A program made the translations under genes and the position numbers. Below the pieces are notes generated by a model. It saw only the letters and a program-made list of their open reading frames with translations. It had not been told where the DNA came from and did not search any database. Shown here in pieces: positions 7,199 to 14,788 of a stretch of 64,000 bases of DNA (its first letter is position 1; every line of letters begins with the position of its first letter). Origin of the DNA: JAICTV01 sp035634055 (GTDB lineage Bacteria; Planctomycetota; Phycisphaerae; Tepidisphaerales; Tepidisphaeraceae); assembly GCA_035634055.1 (NCBI GenBank), contig DASQDR010000048.1, forward strand, positions 49,682-113,681, written 5' to 3'.

Positions 7199-9004
7199 GT
7201 GCTGACGTTGATGGTTTTGCAGGGGCCGGACAAGGGTCGGCGGTTTGACTTGCCGGACGTGCCGACGCTCGTCGGCCGCGAGAGCCGGCAGTTGCCGCTG
7301 GGCGACAATACGGTCTCGCGCCGCCACGCCGAGCTCGTCCCGGGCGACGACGGGTGGATGCTGCGCGACCTCGGCAGCTCCAACGGCACCTACATCAACG
7401 GGCAGCGCGTCACCAACCGGTACGTCCTGAAGCTCGGCGACCAGATCCGCGTCGGGCGGACGCTGATGGTCTTCGGCGCCCAGCCAGGCGTGAACCGCGC
7501 GCGCGGCGGCGACGTGGCGCTCACCGGCGAGGAGGCGGGCCTCGACGCCTCGATCATGCACACCGTGCCGTCCAACGACGACTCCATGGTCCTGGCCGTC
7601 CCCGAGCCGGCGGCGGCGGCAATGACCAACCTCAAGATCCTCTACCAGCTCGGCGCGGCGCTGGGCAGCAGCTTCGACATCGACCAGGTGCTCGAGGTGG
7701 TGATGGACCTGGTCTTCGAGCACGTGAAGGCCGACCGCGGCATCATCATGCTGCTGGACGAGAAGACCAACGAGGTCGTTCCCAAGGTCGTCCGCACCCG
7801 CGAGGACCGCGAGGCCAAGCGGCAACGCGAGAAGGAAGCCGCCGAGGCCGCGGAGGCGGAGGGCGAAAAGATCCCCGTGACCGCCAGCGGCAACGGTGAC
7901 GGCGCCCCCACCGGCGCGGGCGCCGCGGGCAGCGCCCGGGTGAACCTCCCGCCGGGCGAGAAGATCCACGCGTCGCGCACGATCATCAACCACGTGGTCA
8001 ACAACGGCGAGGGCGTCCTCTCCAGCAACGCGATGACCGACAAGCTGTTCAGCAAGTCCAAGAGCGTCCACGCCATGAGCATCCGCTCGGCCCTGTGCGT
8101 GCCGATCAAGGCGCGCAAGCTCGACGGCAAGGGCGGCGACGAAGTGCTCGGCGTCATCTACATCGACAGCTCGGCCAAGAACTACACCTACGCGCCCGAC
8201 CAGCTCCGCCTGCTCACCGCCATCGGCCTGCAGGCGGGGCTGGCGATCCAGAACGCCAAGCTTTACCAGCAGGGTTTGCAGGCCGAGCGCCTCGCCGCCA
8301 TCGGCGAGACCACTGCCGCGCTGTCGCACAGCATCAAGAACATCCTCCAGGCGCTGCGCGGCGGGGCGGACGTGGTGGAGATGGGTATCCGCGCCAGCAA
8401 CCTCGTGCAGGTCGGCAAGGGGTGGCGGATCGCCGAGCGCAACCTCCAGAAGATCTACAATTTAACGATGAACCTGCTCGCCTACAGCAAGCAGCGCGAG
8501 CCCAGGCTGGAGCTGATGAACCCGCGCGTGCTGGTCAACGACTGCGTCGAGCTGATCGCCCCGATGGCCAACGAGAAGGGCGTCATGGTGGTGGCGGACA
8601 TCGACAAGGACCACCCCGCCGTGCCGATCGACCCCGACGGCATGCACCAGGTGCTGATGAACCTGCTGAGCAACGCCCTTGACGCCGTCGAGCCGCAGCG
8701 CGGGCTGATCCGCGTCGTCGGGCGCTACGAACCCGACACGCGCTCGGCCGTGCTGGAGGTGATCGACAACGGCGTCGGCGTCGCCCCGCCGATGATGAAG
8801 CACATGTTCGAGCTGTTCCACTCCACCAAGGGCAACCGCGGCACCGGGCTGGGGCTGGCAGTGGCGAAGAAGATCGTCGACGAGCACGACGGTGCCATCA
8901 CCGTCAAGAGCGCCCCCGGCGAGGGGACCAGCTTCACCGTGCGGCTCCCGGTCTACCAGCTCAACCTGAACGGCCCCTCCCACACGCACGGGCCGGCGCG
9001 GTAG
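7199..9004 (+). CDS. FHA-GAF sensor histidine kinase
   Basis: The product has 601 residues and no membrane segment. An FHA domain (about 10-95) shows GRES and SRRHAEL and SSNGTYING, so it should bind phosphothreonine peptides. A GAF domain follows (about 145-365), interrupted by a charged Ala/Gly-rich insert (about 205-255). Then come a HisKA-like helix with the putative phospho-acceptor in ALSHSIKNIL (about 375) and a HATPase_c domain with NLLSNALDAV (N box), DNGVG (G1) and GTGLGLAV (G2). It is a cytoplasmic sensor kinase of the NtrB/ZraS kind. No response regulator is adjacent. GTG 7199 is the start that preserves the whole FHA first strand; ATG 7211 is an alternative that would trim it. 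Confidence 0.88.
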   Translation: MLTLMVLQGPDKGRRFDLPDVPTLVGRESRQLPLGDNTVSRRHAELVPGDDGWMLRDLGSSNGTYINGQRVTNRYVLKLGDQIRVGRTLMVFGAQPGVNRARGGDVALTGEEAGLDASIMHTVPSNDDSMVLAVPEPAAAAMTNLKILYQLGAALGSSFDIDQVLEVVMDLVFEHVKADRGIIMLLDEKTNEVVPKVVRTREDREAKRQREKEAAEAAEAEGEKIPVTASGNGDGAPTGAGAAGSARVNLPPGEKIHASRTIINHVVNNGEGVLSSNAMTDKLFSKSKSVHAMSIRSALCVPIKARKLDGKGGDEVLGVIYIDSSAKNYTYAPDQLRLLTAIGLQAGLAIQNAKLYQQGLQAERLAAIGETTAALSHSIKNILQALRGGADVVEMGIRASNLVQVGKGWRIAERNLQKIYNLTMNLLAYSKQREPRLELMNPRVLVNDCVELIAPMANEKGVMVVADIDKDHPAVPIDPDGMHQVLMNLLSNALDAVEPQRGLIRVVGRYEPDTRSAVLEVIDNGVGVAPPMMKHMFELFHSTKGNRGTGLGLAVAKKIVDEHDGAITVKSAPGEGTSFTVRLPVYQLNLNGPSHTHGPAR

Positions 9005-9072
9005 AACGAGCGGGGCGCGACGCCCGCGTGGCGCCATACGACTTCACCGGCCGCTTGAGTGGAAGCAACCTC

Positions 9073-9720
9073 GTGATCATCACCATGACCACCGGCGGCA
9101 TCGCCGGCACCAACAGCTACCTCGTCGGCGATGAAGCCTCCGGCAAGGCAGTCATCTTCGACGCGCCCGACCACACCGTCGCCGCGCTGCTCGACGAGGC
9201 GCAGGCGCGCGAGCTGGACGTGATCGGCCTGTGGCTCACGCACGGGCACTTCGATCACGTGGCGGATCACCAGGCGGTCATCGGGCGCTACCCCGGCGCC
9301 CGGGTGCTGATCCACCGGCTCGACGAGCCGAAGCTCCGCGACCCGGGCAGCAGCTTCTTCACGCTCCCCTTCACCATCCCGCCGCGCGGCGCGGACGCGC
9401 ACGTTGAAGATGGCGACAAGCTCAAGCTCGGCCAGCTCGACGTCGAGGTGCTCTACACGCCCGGCCACTCGCCGGGGCACGTGATGTACCATTTTCCGAA
9501 GGAAAAGCTGCTGATCGGCGGCGACCTGATCATCATGGGCGCCGTCGGCCGCACTGACCTGCCCGATGCCAGCGCCGCCGACCTTGAGCGATCGATCCTC
9601 CGCGTCATGCGCCTCCCGGGCGACACGCGCCTGCTCCCCGGGCACGGCGATCCCAGCACCTTGGACGACGAGCGCCGCACCAACCGGTTCGTGGAGTACG
9701 TGCTGGCGGGCGCGCGATAG
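9073..9720 (+). CDS. Metallo-beta-lactamase-fold hydrolase (glyoxalase II-like)
   Basis: The product has about 215 residues. It carries the MBL metal motif THGHFDH, then TPGHSPGHVMYHF, GGDLIIMG, GRTDLP and the late histidine in LPGHGD. This matches the YcbL/GloB-like group that hydrolyses thioesters such as S-lactoylglutathione. GTG 9073 has GGAAG 7 bases upstream and gives the family N-terminus MTTGG-GTNSYLV shortly after. GTG 9028 would add 15 residues. It follows the kinase gene by 68 bases on the same strand, so they may be co-transcribed. Confidence 0.8.
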   Translation: MIITMTTGGIAGTNSYLVGDEASGKAVIFDAPDHTVAALLDEAQARELDVIGLWLTHGHFDHVADHQAVIGRYPGARVLIHRLDEPKLRDPGSSFFTLPFTIPPRGADAHVEDGDKLKLGQLDVEVLYTPGHSPGHVMYHFPKEKLLIGGDLIIMGAVGRTDLPDASAADLERSILRVMRLPGDTRLLPGHGDPSTLDDERRTNRFVEYVLAGAR

Positions 9721-9730
9721 CGACCGCGCC

Positions 9731-9778
9731 GCATGGCCGCATGGCCGCATGGCCGCATGGCCGCGTGGCCGCGTGGCC
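9731..9778. repeat. Six tandem 8-bp units (GCATGGCC / GCGTGGCC)
   Basis: Four copies of gcatggcc (9731-9762) are followed by two copies of gcgtggcc (9763-9778) and degenerate remnants to about 9800. It lies directly after the hydrolase stop. The unit length is not a multiple of three and no gene is seen across it, so it is a simple tandem repeat open to slippage. Confidence 0.85.
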
Positions 9779-9844
9779 GCGTCGGCGCGGTGCGGCATGG
9801 GCGCGGTGCCGCGTTGCCGCCGGGCAGCGGCGCTGGCGGGTTGT

Positions 9845-11335
9845 TTACTTCTCGCCTAGCCAGGTCACGACGGATCGTGCCGGGATCTCCAGCCATCCGT
9901 CCGCCGCCAGTTGCTGGCGCTCGAGGTTCTTCGATTCGGACGTGATGTACAGGCTCGACCTGCCGACGTTCATGCCTTCCACCGTCAGCCGCACGCGCTG
10001 GGCCTCGGGCAGCAGGTTGACGTACACGGCGGCGAGCTTGCCGCCGGCGGGGTCGACGTAAGCGGAAGCCATCAGGCCGGTGTCGGAGTGGTTCTCGCCC
10101 GTCAGCTCCACGCGCTTCCACCCCGGGCGGACGAAGCGGCTGAAGTTGCCGAACGACCAGAGCATCTTCGATTCCAGCACGCCCTCCGGATCGCCCGGCT
10201 TCTTCCAATCCGTGTAGAGCAGCCCGTCCTTGTAGTCGTAAGGCGACAGCGCCAGCCACCAGTGGAACGCCGCCGCACCCTCGATGGCCATCATCGCGTG
10301 GACCATCCGCGCCAGCGTCAGCCCGGACTCCATCCCGAGGTCGCGCCCGCGCTGCATGATGCAGATCTCGCTCATCCAGATCTTCCAATCGGGGAAGCGG
10401 CTCATGCGCTCGCGCATCGTGCGGGCGGAGGTGATCAGGTCGCGGCCGGTGTGGGCGTTGTAGATGTGGTGGCAGATCGTCTTGTTCAGCGCCGCCGCCA
10501 TTTCCGGGTCGGAGCAGATGACGTTGATGTAGTCGCCGACGGCGTAGCCGAAGCGCGTGGTCGGCCCGTTGGAGAGGGCGCGCATCTCCTCGGTGGAGGC
10601 GGATTCCGGCGCGACGATCCGCGTCGGCTCGCCCCGCCGCTTCAGCTCGTCGTGCAGGGCAAGGACCACCTTGCGGATGGTCACGTTGTCCATCCGGCAC
10701 CCCTCCTGCCCCTGGTTCCAAGGGACCTGCGGCTCGTTGATCGGCGAGACGTAGTCGAACGCCAGCCCCTCGGCGCGGAAGTGGGCGAGGATATCGACCA
10801 GGTAGCGCGCGAAGTCGTCCTCTGCGCCTTCCTCGAGATTGGTCGGGGCCGAGGTGGGGCCCGCGTTGGTCAGGCCGGAGCGCGTCAGCCGCGCGGGCGG
10901 GCTGTTGGTGAAGGCGAGCAACTGCTCCACGCCGTGCTGCTTTGCCGCGCGCAGGAACCACTGCTCGCCCGCCTGCCGCTTCCAGTCGTACCGCCCGGGC
11001 ACGACCTCGAACGTCTCGGCGGACCGCAGCGGATCGCGGATCGTCTGGCTCTGCTTCCCCGCCCCGACGTTGAACCGCCAGCAGGACAGGCCGATCCCCT
11101 TCTCGCGCGAGAACAGCAGCTCCGCCACCCGCTCGCGCAGCTTCGGGTCCCACTTTCCGACCTCTTGAAAGCTCCAGGCATCGGAGGCCCCGAAGCTGTC
11201 GACCGTCTGGTGGAGCTGCGCGACGCGGACCACGTCATGATGATCGGCCGACGCGGGTGTGGTCGCCGGACGCGTCGCTTGGCCGAGCAGCGGTTGGACC
11301 AAAATCGCCAGGGCGAAGAGGGCAGGTTTGAGCAT
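9845..11335 (-). CDS. Secreted GH30-like glycoside hydrolase
   Basis: The 496-residue protein has a signal peptide (MLKPALFALAILVQPLLG). The body is a TIM barrel followed by a beta-sandwich tail, as in glycoside hydrolase family 30 (clan A). The acid/base glutamate is seen in SPINEPQVPWN and the nucleophile glutamate in KIWMSEICIM. FGASDAWSF near the N-terminus and the CWRFNVGAG region match endo-beta-1,6-galactanase-like members. It would act outside the cytoplasm on plant or algal polysaccharide. The exact glycosidic bond is not predictable. ATG 11335 is chosen by the signal peptide. It is in line with rlmN upstream but separated by 60 bases. Confidence 0.82.
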   Translation of the reverse strand: MLKPALFALAILVQPLLGQATRPATTPASADHHDVVRVAQLHQTVDSFGASDAWSFQEVGKWDPKLRERVAELLFSREKGIGLSCWRFNVGAGKQSQTIRDPLRSAETFEVVPGRYDWKRQAGEQWFLRAAKQHGVEQLLAFTNSPPARLTRSGLTNAGPTSAPTNLEEGAEDDFARYLVDILAHFRAEGLAFDYVSPINEPQVPWNQGQEGCRMDNVTIRKVVLALHDELKRRGEPTRIVAPESASTEEMRALSNGPTTRFGYAVGDYINVICSDPEMAAALNKTICHHIYNAHTGRDLITSARTMRERMSRFPDWKIWMSEICIMQRGRDLGMESGLTLARMVHAMMAIEGAAAFHWWLALSPYDYKDGLLYTDWKKPGDPEGVLESKMLWSFGNFSRFVRPGWKRVELTGENHSDTGLMASAYVDPAGGKLAAVYVNLLPEAQRVRLTVEGMNVGRSSLYITSESKNLERQQLAADGWLEIPARSVVTWLGEK

Positions 11336-11397
11336 GCGTCGAGGATAACCCGCTCTGCGAGCGCGGCCAAAGGGGCCGCCGGTGCCGGGGCGGCGAC

Positions 11398-12600
11398 TCA
11401 GGAGCCGAGCTGCACGAGCTTTTCCTGTTCCTTCCGGCGGAGCTGTCCGCAGGCGGCGTCGATGTCGCCGCCGCGGCTCTTGCGCACGTGCGCGTTCACG
11501 CCGTTGCGCCGCAGGATTTCCTGGAACGTCACCACGTCCTTCGCCAGCGGGCGCTTGAACGGCAGGCTCGAGACCTCGTTGTAGCGGATCAGGTTGACGT
11601 TGGCGCGCATCGTCTTGCACAGCCTGCTCAGCTCGCGGGCGTGCTCCGGGCGGTCGTTGACGCCGCTGAGCAGGATGTACTCCAGCGTGATCTCGCGCCC
11701 GCTCTTGTCGAAGTAGTACCGGCAGGCGTCGAGGATGTCCGGCAGGGCGAAGTGCTCCGCCCAGGGGATCAGCTCCCGCCGCAACGGCTCGTTCGGCGCG
11801 TGCAGTGACAGGGCGAGGTTGATCGGCAGATCCTCCTCGGCGAGCTGCCTCATCTTCGCCGGCACCCCCACGGTCGAGATCGTGATCCGCCGCGCCCCCA
11901 TGTTCAGGCACTTGCGGTCGTTCAGGATGCGGACGGCCTGCATGACGCTGGCATAGTTCGCCAACGGCTCGCCCATGCCCATGAAGACGACGTTGGTGAT
12001 CCGCTCGGAAGACGAAGGCACGAAGGCACGGAGGCACGGAGGGTGTGATGAGGGACCGAGGGAGGAAGTGAATTCACCTTCTCCCTCCGCGCTGTCTCCA
12101 CCCCTTCGTGCCTCCGTGCCTGACGCCTTCGTGCCTTCCGCGAGGGTCTGATTCAACCGATACACCTGCTCCACGATTTGCCCCGCGGAGAGGTTCCCCT
12201 TCACGCCGTTGACGCCGCTGGCGCAGAAGCGGCACTGGACGGGGCAGCCGACCTGGCTGCTCACGCAGGCGGTGCGGCGATCGCCGTCGGGGATCATGAC
12301 GGTCTCGGCCTGCGCGCCGTCCGGCCACCCGAGCAGCAGCTTGATCGTGCCGTCGCTGCTGATCTGCCGGGAGACGATGCGCGATGAGGTGATTTCGACG
12401 CGCTCGGCGAGCGCGGCGCGGTCGGCCTTGCTCAGGTTGGACATCGCCTCGGGCGAATCGACCAGCCGCTCGTACGCCCACTGCCGCACCTGCTGCGCGC
12501 GGAACGCCGGCCAGCCCCAGGTCTTCACCAAGGAGTCGAACTCGCGCGGGAGCAGGTCGAGAAAGCGCGTTTTTTGGCTCGGCAGCACGTCCAGAGGCAT
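11398..12600 (-). CDS. rlmN: Dual-specificity 23S rRNA/tRNA (adenine-C2) methyltransferase RlmN
   Basis: RlmN is a radical-SAM enzyme that methylates C2 of A2503 in 23S rRNA and A37 in some tRNAs. The 400-residue product has the 4Fe-4S motif CPVQCRFC, then FMGMGEPLANY and the SRGGDIDAACGQL tail containing the conserved methylated cysteine. The family is usually about 340-380 long. The excess is a block at about residues 152-197, between VYRLNQTLAEG and RITNVVFMGMGEP. That block is encoded by a palindromic dispersed repeat (see the repeat at 12014-12139). The frame is intact, so the enzyme may tolerate it as a surface loop. ATG 12600 lacks a clear SD. It is divergent from the sigma factor gene. 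Confidence 0.92.
   Translation of the reverse strand: MPLDVLPSQKTRFLDLLPREFDSLVKTWGWPAFRAQQVRQWAYERLVDSPEAMSNLSKADRAALAERVEITSSRIVSRQISSDGTIKLLLGWPDGAQAETVMIPDGDRRTACVSSQVGCPVQCRFCASGVNGVKGNLSAGQIVEQVYRLNQTLAEGTKASGTEARRGGDSAEGEGEFTSSLGPSSHPPCLRAFVPSSSERITNVVFMGMGEPLANYASVMQAVRILNDRKCLNMGARRITISTVGVPAKMRQLAEEDLPINLALSLHAPNEPLRRELIPWAEHFALPDILDACRYYFDKSGREITLEYILLSGVNDRPEHARELSRLCKTMRANVNLIRYNEVSSLPFKRPLAKDVVTFQEILRRNGVNAHVRKSRGGDIDAACGQLRRKEQEKLVQLGS
12014..12139. repeat. Palindromic dispersed repeat inserted in frame within rlmN
   Basis: The left arm (about 12014-12043) is gaaggcacgaaggcacggag and onward. The right arm (about 12100-12139) is its near-perfect reverse complement (ccttcgtgcctccgtgcc). 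The centre holds ggaggaagtgaattcac. The same arms and the same centre occur in the intergenic element at 33157-33280. On the minus strand it encodes GTEARR and PPCLRAFVPS, the peptide signature of this repeat family. Confidence 0.88.
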
Positions 12601-12720
12601 ACCATTTACTGTACGATGGTGCGGAGCCCTCGGGTCAGACCGTTTTTCGGCCAACTACTCGCCAAATCAGGTTTTGGCGTTGACCGATCGGACGGTAGCT
12701 GGTTTGCTGTGGGGGTGCAA

Positions 12721-13449
12721 ATGAACGTGTCCACGCACAAGAGCGATGGCGGGCCACGTCCCGACGGGGGCAAGAGCCTGAACCCCGACGACGAGGGCGG
12801 CGGCGCCATTGCCCGCGCCGGCAAGGTTGTCGGCCCCGCACGCCCTGTCATGCGCGAGGAGCCGACCGACGAGCAGTTGCTGGCCGAGTACCGCGCCGGC
12901 GACAAGACCAAGTTTGCCGTGCTGGTCCTGCGCTACCAGCGGGAGCTCTACCACTTCCTCGTCCGCTTCCTGGGTGACCGTGCGGCGGCGGAGGACGTGT
13001 TCCAGGAGACTTTCCTCCAAGTCCACCAGTCCGCCGACCAGTTCGACCCCACCCGCCGCTTCCGCCCGTGGCTCTTCACCATCGCCGCCAACAAGGCGCG
13101 CGACCTGATCCGCAGCCAGGCGCGCCGCCCGACCAACCCGCTCCAAGCGTCCATCAGCGGCGGGGACGACGACAGCGGCGAGTTCATCGACCTGATGCAG
13201 GCGGCGGAATCAATGCCGGGCGAGCCGATGGAGCGTGAGGAGCTCCAGCAGCAGGTGCAGAAGACGGTCATGTCGATGCCGGAGCACCTCAGGGAGATTC
13301 TTCTGCTCTCGTATTTCCACCAGTTTCCCTACAAGCAGATCGGCGACATCCTCGATATTCCGCTGGGAACCGTGAAATCGCGGCTTCATGCGGCGGTCGC
13401 GCACTTCGCTGATCGGTGGCGCGCGAACCACGGGAGAATGGCTTCGTAG
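12721..13449 (+). CDS. ECF-type RNA polymerase sigma factor
   Basis: The product has 242 residues. After a 45-residue charged N-terminal tail, region 2 covers about 48-115 (DEQLLAEYRAGD, VLRYQRELYHFLVRFLGD, AAEDVFQETFLQVHQ, RPWLFTIAANKARDLIR). Region 4 covers about 175-235 (MPEHLREILLLSYFHQFPYK, then DILDIPLGTVKSRLHAAVAHF), where the helix-turn-helix reads the -35 element. There is no region 3 and no C-terminal extension. It directs RNA polymerase to a small regulon. ATG 12721 follows ggggg(t)g at SD distance. The gene 170 bases downstream (13620) would be the expected place for an anti-sigma factor but does not resemble one. Confidence 0.9.
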   Translation: MNVSTHKSDGGPRPDGGKSLNPDDEGGGAIARAGKVVGPARPVMREEPTDEQLLAEYRAGDKTKFAVLVLRYQRELYHFLVRFLGDRAAAEDVFQETFLQVHQSADQFDPTRRFRPWLFTIAANKARDLIRSQARRPTNPLQASISGGDDDSGEFIDLMQAAESMPGEPMEREELQQQVQKTVMSMPEHLREILLLSYFHQFPYKQIGDILDIPLGTVKSRLHAAVAHFADRWRANHGRMAS

Positions 13450-13619
13450 GACTGGCGTGTACTGATGTAGGTGCACCTCGCAGAGTAACGTAAATCACGT
13501 CGGCGCTTGCAGATAAGCCGGGGCCGCCCGCCACCTTCACGGCGCGGGCAACGCCTCGGCTGCAACAGGGTAGTGAGGCTGGGCAAGCGAACCGACAAGT
13601 CTTCTGTCACGGGGAAACC

Positions 13620-13937
13620 ATGACACGGAAGTTGAACAGTGCTGACCGGGCTGCCGTCGACATGATCTTCGACCGGCTGAATACCACCCACGCCAACGGC
13701 GGCGACGGGTTCGTCGCCATGACCGCGGCCGTCGAGGACCGCCGGCTGGGAGCGGTTGAGACGGTCCTGAACGTCCTCGCGCAAATGCCGGCCCCCGAGC
13801 CGAGCAGCGACCTGGCCGTCCGGACGCTCCAGCGCATCGCCACCGCCATCCCGACCATGACCGCCCCGGCGATGACCGCGCCCGCGGAAATGCCGGCGAT
13901 GCCCGCCTTCATCGATCCGAACCAGCCGCTGGCCTAA
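13620..13937 (+). CDS. Hypothetical protein downstream of the sigma factor
   Basis: This 105-residue protein starts at ATG 13620 with ggggaaa just upstream. The N-terminal 65 residues are probably helical (LNSADRAAVDMIFDRLN, TAAVEDRRLGAVETVLNVLA). The C-terminal part is Met/Pro/Ala-rich (TMTAPAMTAPAEMPAMPAF). There is no membrane helix, zinc-binding HXXXCXXC motif or signal peptide, so it is not a recognisable anti-sigma factor. Position and strand suggest co-expression or regulation by the sigma factor. I do not recognise the family. Confidence 0.65.
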   Translation: MTRKLNSADRAAVDMIFDRLNTTHANGGDGFVAMTAAVEDRRLGAVETVLNVLAQMPAPEPSSDLAVRTLQRIATAIPTMTAPAMTAPAEMPAMPAFIDPNQPLA

Positions 13938-14018
13938 AGCCTCGGAGCCTGGTTGCTCGGCCGGCGCCGTTCAGACGACGTGTGGCCGCCGGATGGCAAT
14001 GTGATCTTCAAAACACCG

Positions 14019-14050
14019 CGAGGAGCGGACGCGTCTGCGTTCGCTCCTCG
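14019..14050 (+). terminator. Probable terminator hairpin
   Basis: Arms cgaggagcg (14019-14027) and cgctcctcg (14042-14050) are perfectly paired around a 14-nt loop, followed by the T-rich ttgcgtttct. It lies 80 bases after the hypothetical gene at 13620 and just before the convergent antitoxin-like gene. Confidence 0.55.
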
Positions 14051-14081
14051 TTGCGTTTCTCCCTGAAGCGCCGCAGGTCGG

Positions 14082-14282
14082 TTACCCTGCACGCTCGGCC
14101 CGATCGGGTGCCGGCGGCGGCTGGCGGACGTCCCGCGTCCCGGGGTGCTCCTGTGCTTGCAGGTGCCGACCGAGGCGGGTCACGTCGTTGCCGAAGCGAT
14201 CCGATCGCTCCCGCCGTAGCGAGCGCACCTCGTCCACCAACGGGTCCGCCGGCACGCTGGCGGGTTGCGTTTCGTCACTCAT
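14082..14282 (-). CDS. Small antitoxin-like protein paired with a PIN-domain remnant
   Basis: The 66-residue product reads MSDETQPASVPADP, then LVDEVRSLRRERSDRFGNDV, then TRLGRHLQAQEH. This resembles the short LVDEVRxxRxxxxxRFGNDxxxLxxHL proteins found next to PIN-domain toxins in planctomycetes and cyanobacteria. Its ATG overlaps the TGA of the upstream PIN remnant by eight bases (ATGAGTGA), showing they were one operon. The last 20 residues are Pro/Arg-rich and may reflect a frameshifted tail. With its toxin broken, its present role is doubtful. Confidence 0.55.
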   Translation of the reverse strand: MSDETQPASVPADPLVDEVRSLRRERSDRFGNDVTRLGRHLQAQEHPGTRDVRQPPPAPDRAERAG

Positions 14283-14738
14283 CGTCCGTCTCCCAAAGCA
14301 GGTCCGGCGTCACGATCTGAGGCGCGACCAGGCCCGCCCGGCCGCACACCGTTCGAAGGTGTGCGAGCTTGTTGGGGTTCGCCAGGTGCCGGACGTTCCA
14401 CGATAGCACGAGTTCGACCGCGTGCACCGTCGCCACGGTGATGTGCAGCGCGTCGCCGGCCACCGGAGATGGCATCACCCGCTCCCGAACCAGCACGCCG
14501 GCCAGCGCGATGACCGCTTCGGTGACGGCCAGCAGCGCGGGACCGATCGAATCCCTCGCAGTGCTTCGTCGCGCCGCGGGTAGCGCGGATTCGACAGCTC
14601 GGCGATGACCTCCTGCGACACGAACAACTGGTGCGGCGGCGCCTGCGACTGCCAACACCCGAAGCTCGCCTGGCGGCGGTACGCGCTGGCGACGTCGGAC
14701 CGGGTCGTGACGCACGCGCTGACGAAGCTGGTCGCCAG
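14275..14738 (-). pseudogene. VapC-like PIN-domain toxin remnant
   Basis: Two frames together give a PIN protein. The first runs from just after an in-frame TAG at 14739-14741 and reads TTRSDVASAYRRQ, then QLFVSQEVIAELSNPRYP. After about 14540 the second frame carries LAVTEAVIALAGVLVRERVM, then AGDALHITVATVHAVELVLS, WNVRHLANPNK and PDLLWETDDE. GDALH and TWNxxHL-like motifs are PIN active-site regions. The N-terminal start and first acidic residue are missing. VapC proteins are ribonucleases that cut tRNA or rRNA. This copy cannot make an intact protein, and bioF ends 50 bases away. Confidence 0.7.
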
Positions 14739-14788
14739 CTAACCGCGCGGCACGCATCAGAGCCCACCACGCGTGCGCCCCTCGCGCG

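Noticed and set aside
9731..9800. Coding sequence encoded by the MAAWPHGRMAAWPHGR frame
   Set aside because: It is the translation of an 8-bp tandem repeat, with no start context and no partner homology.
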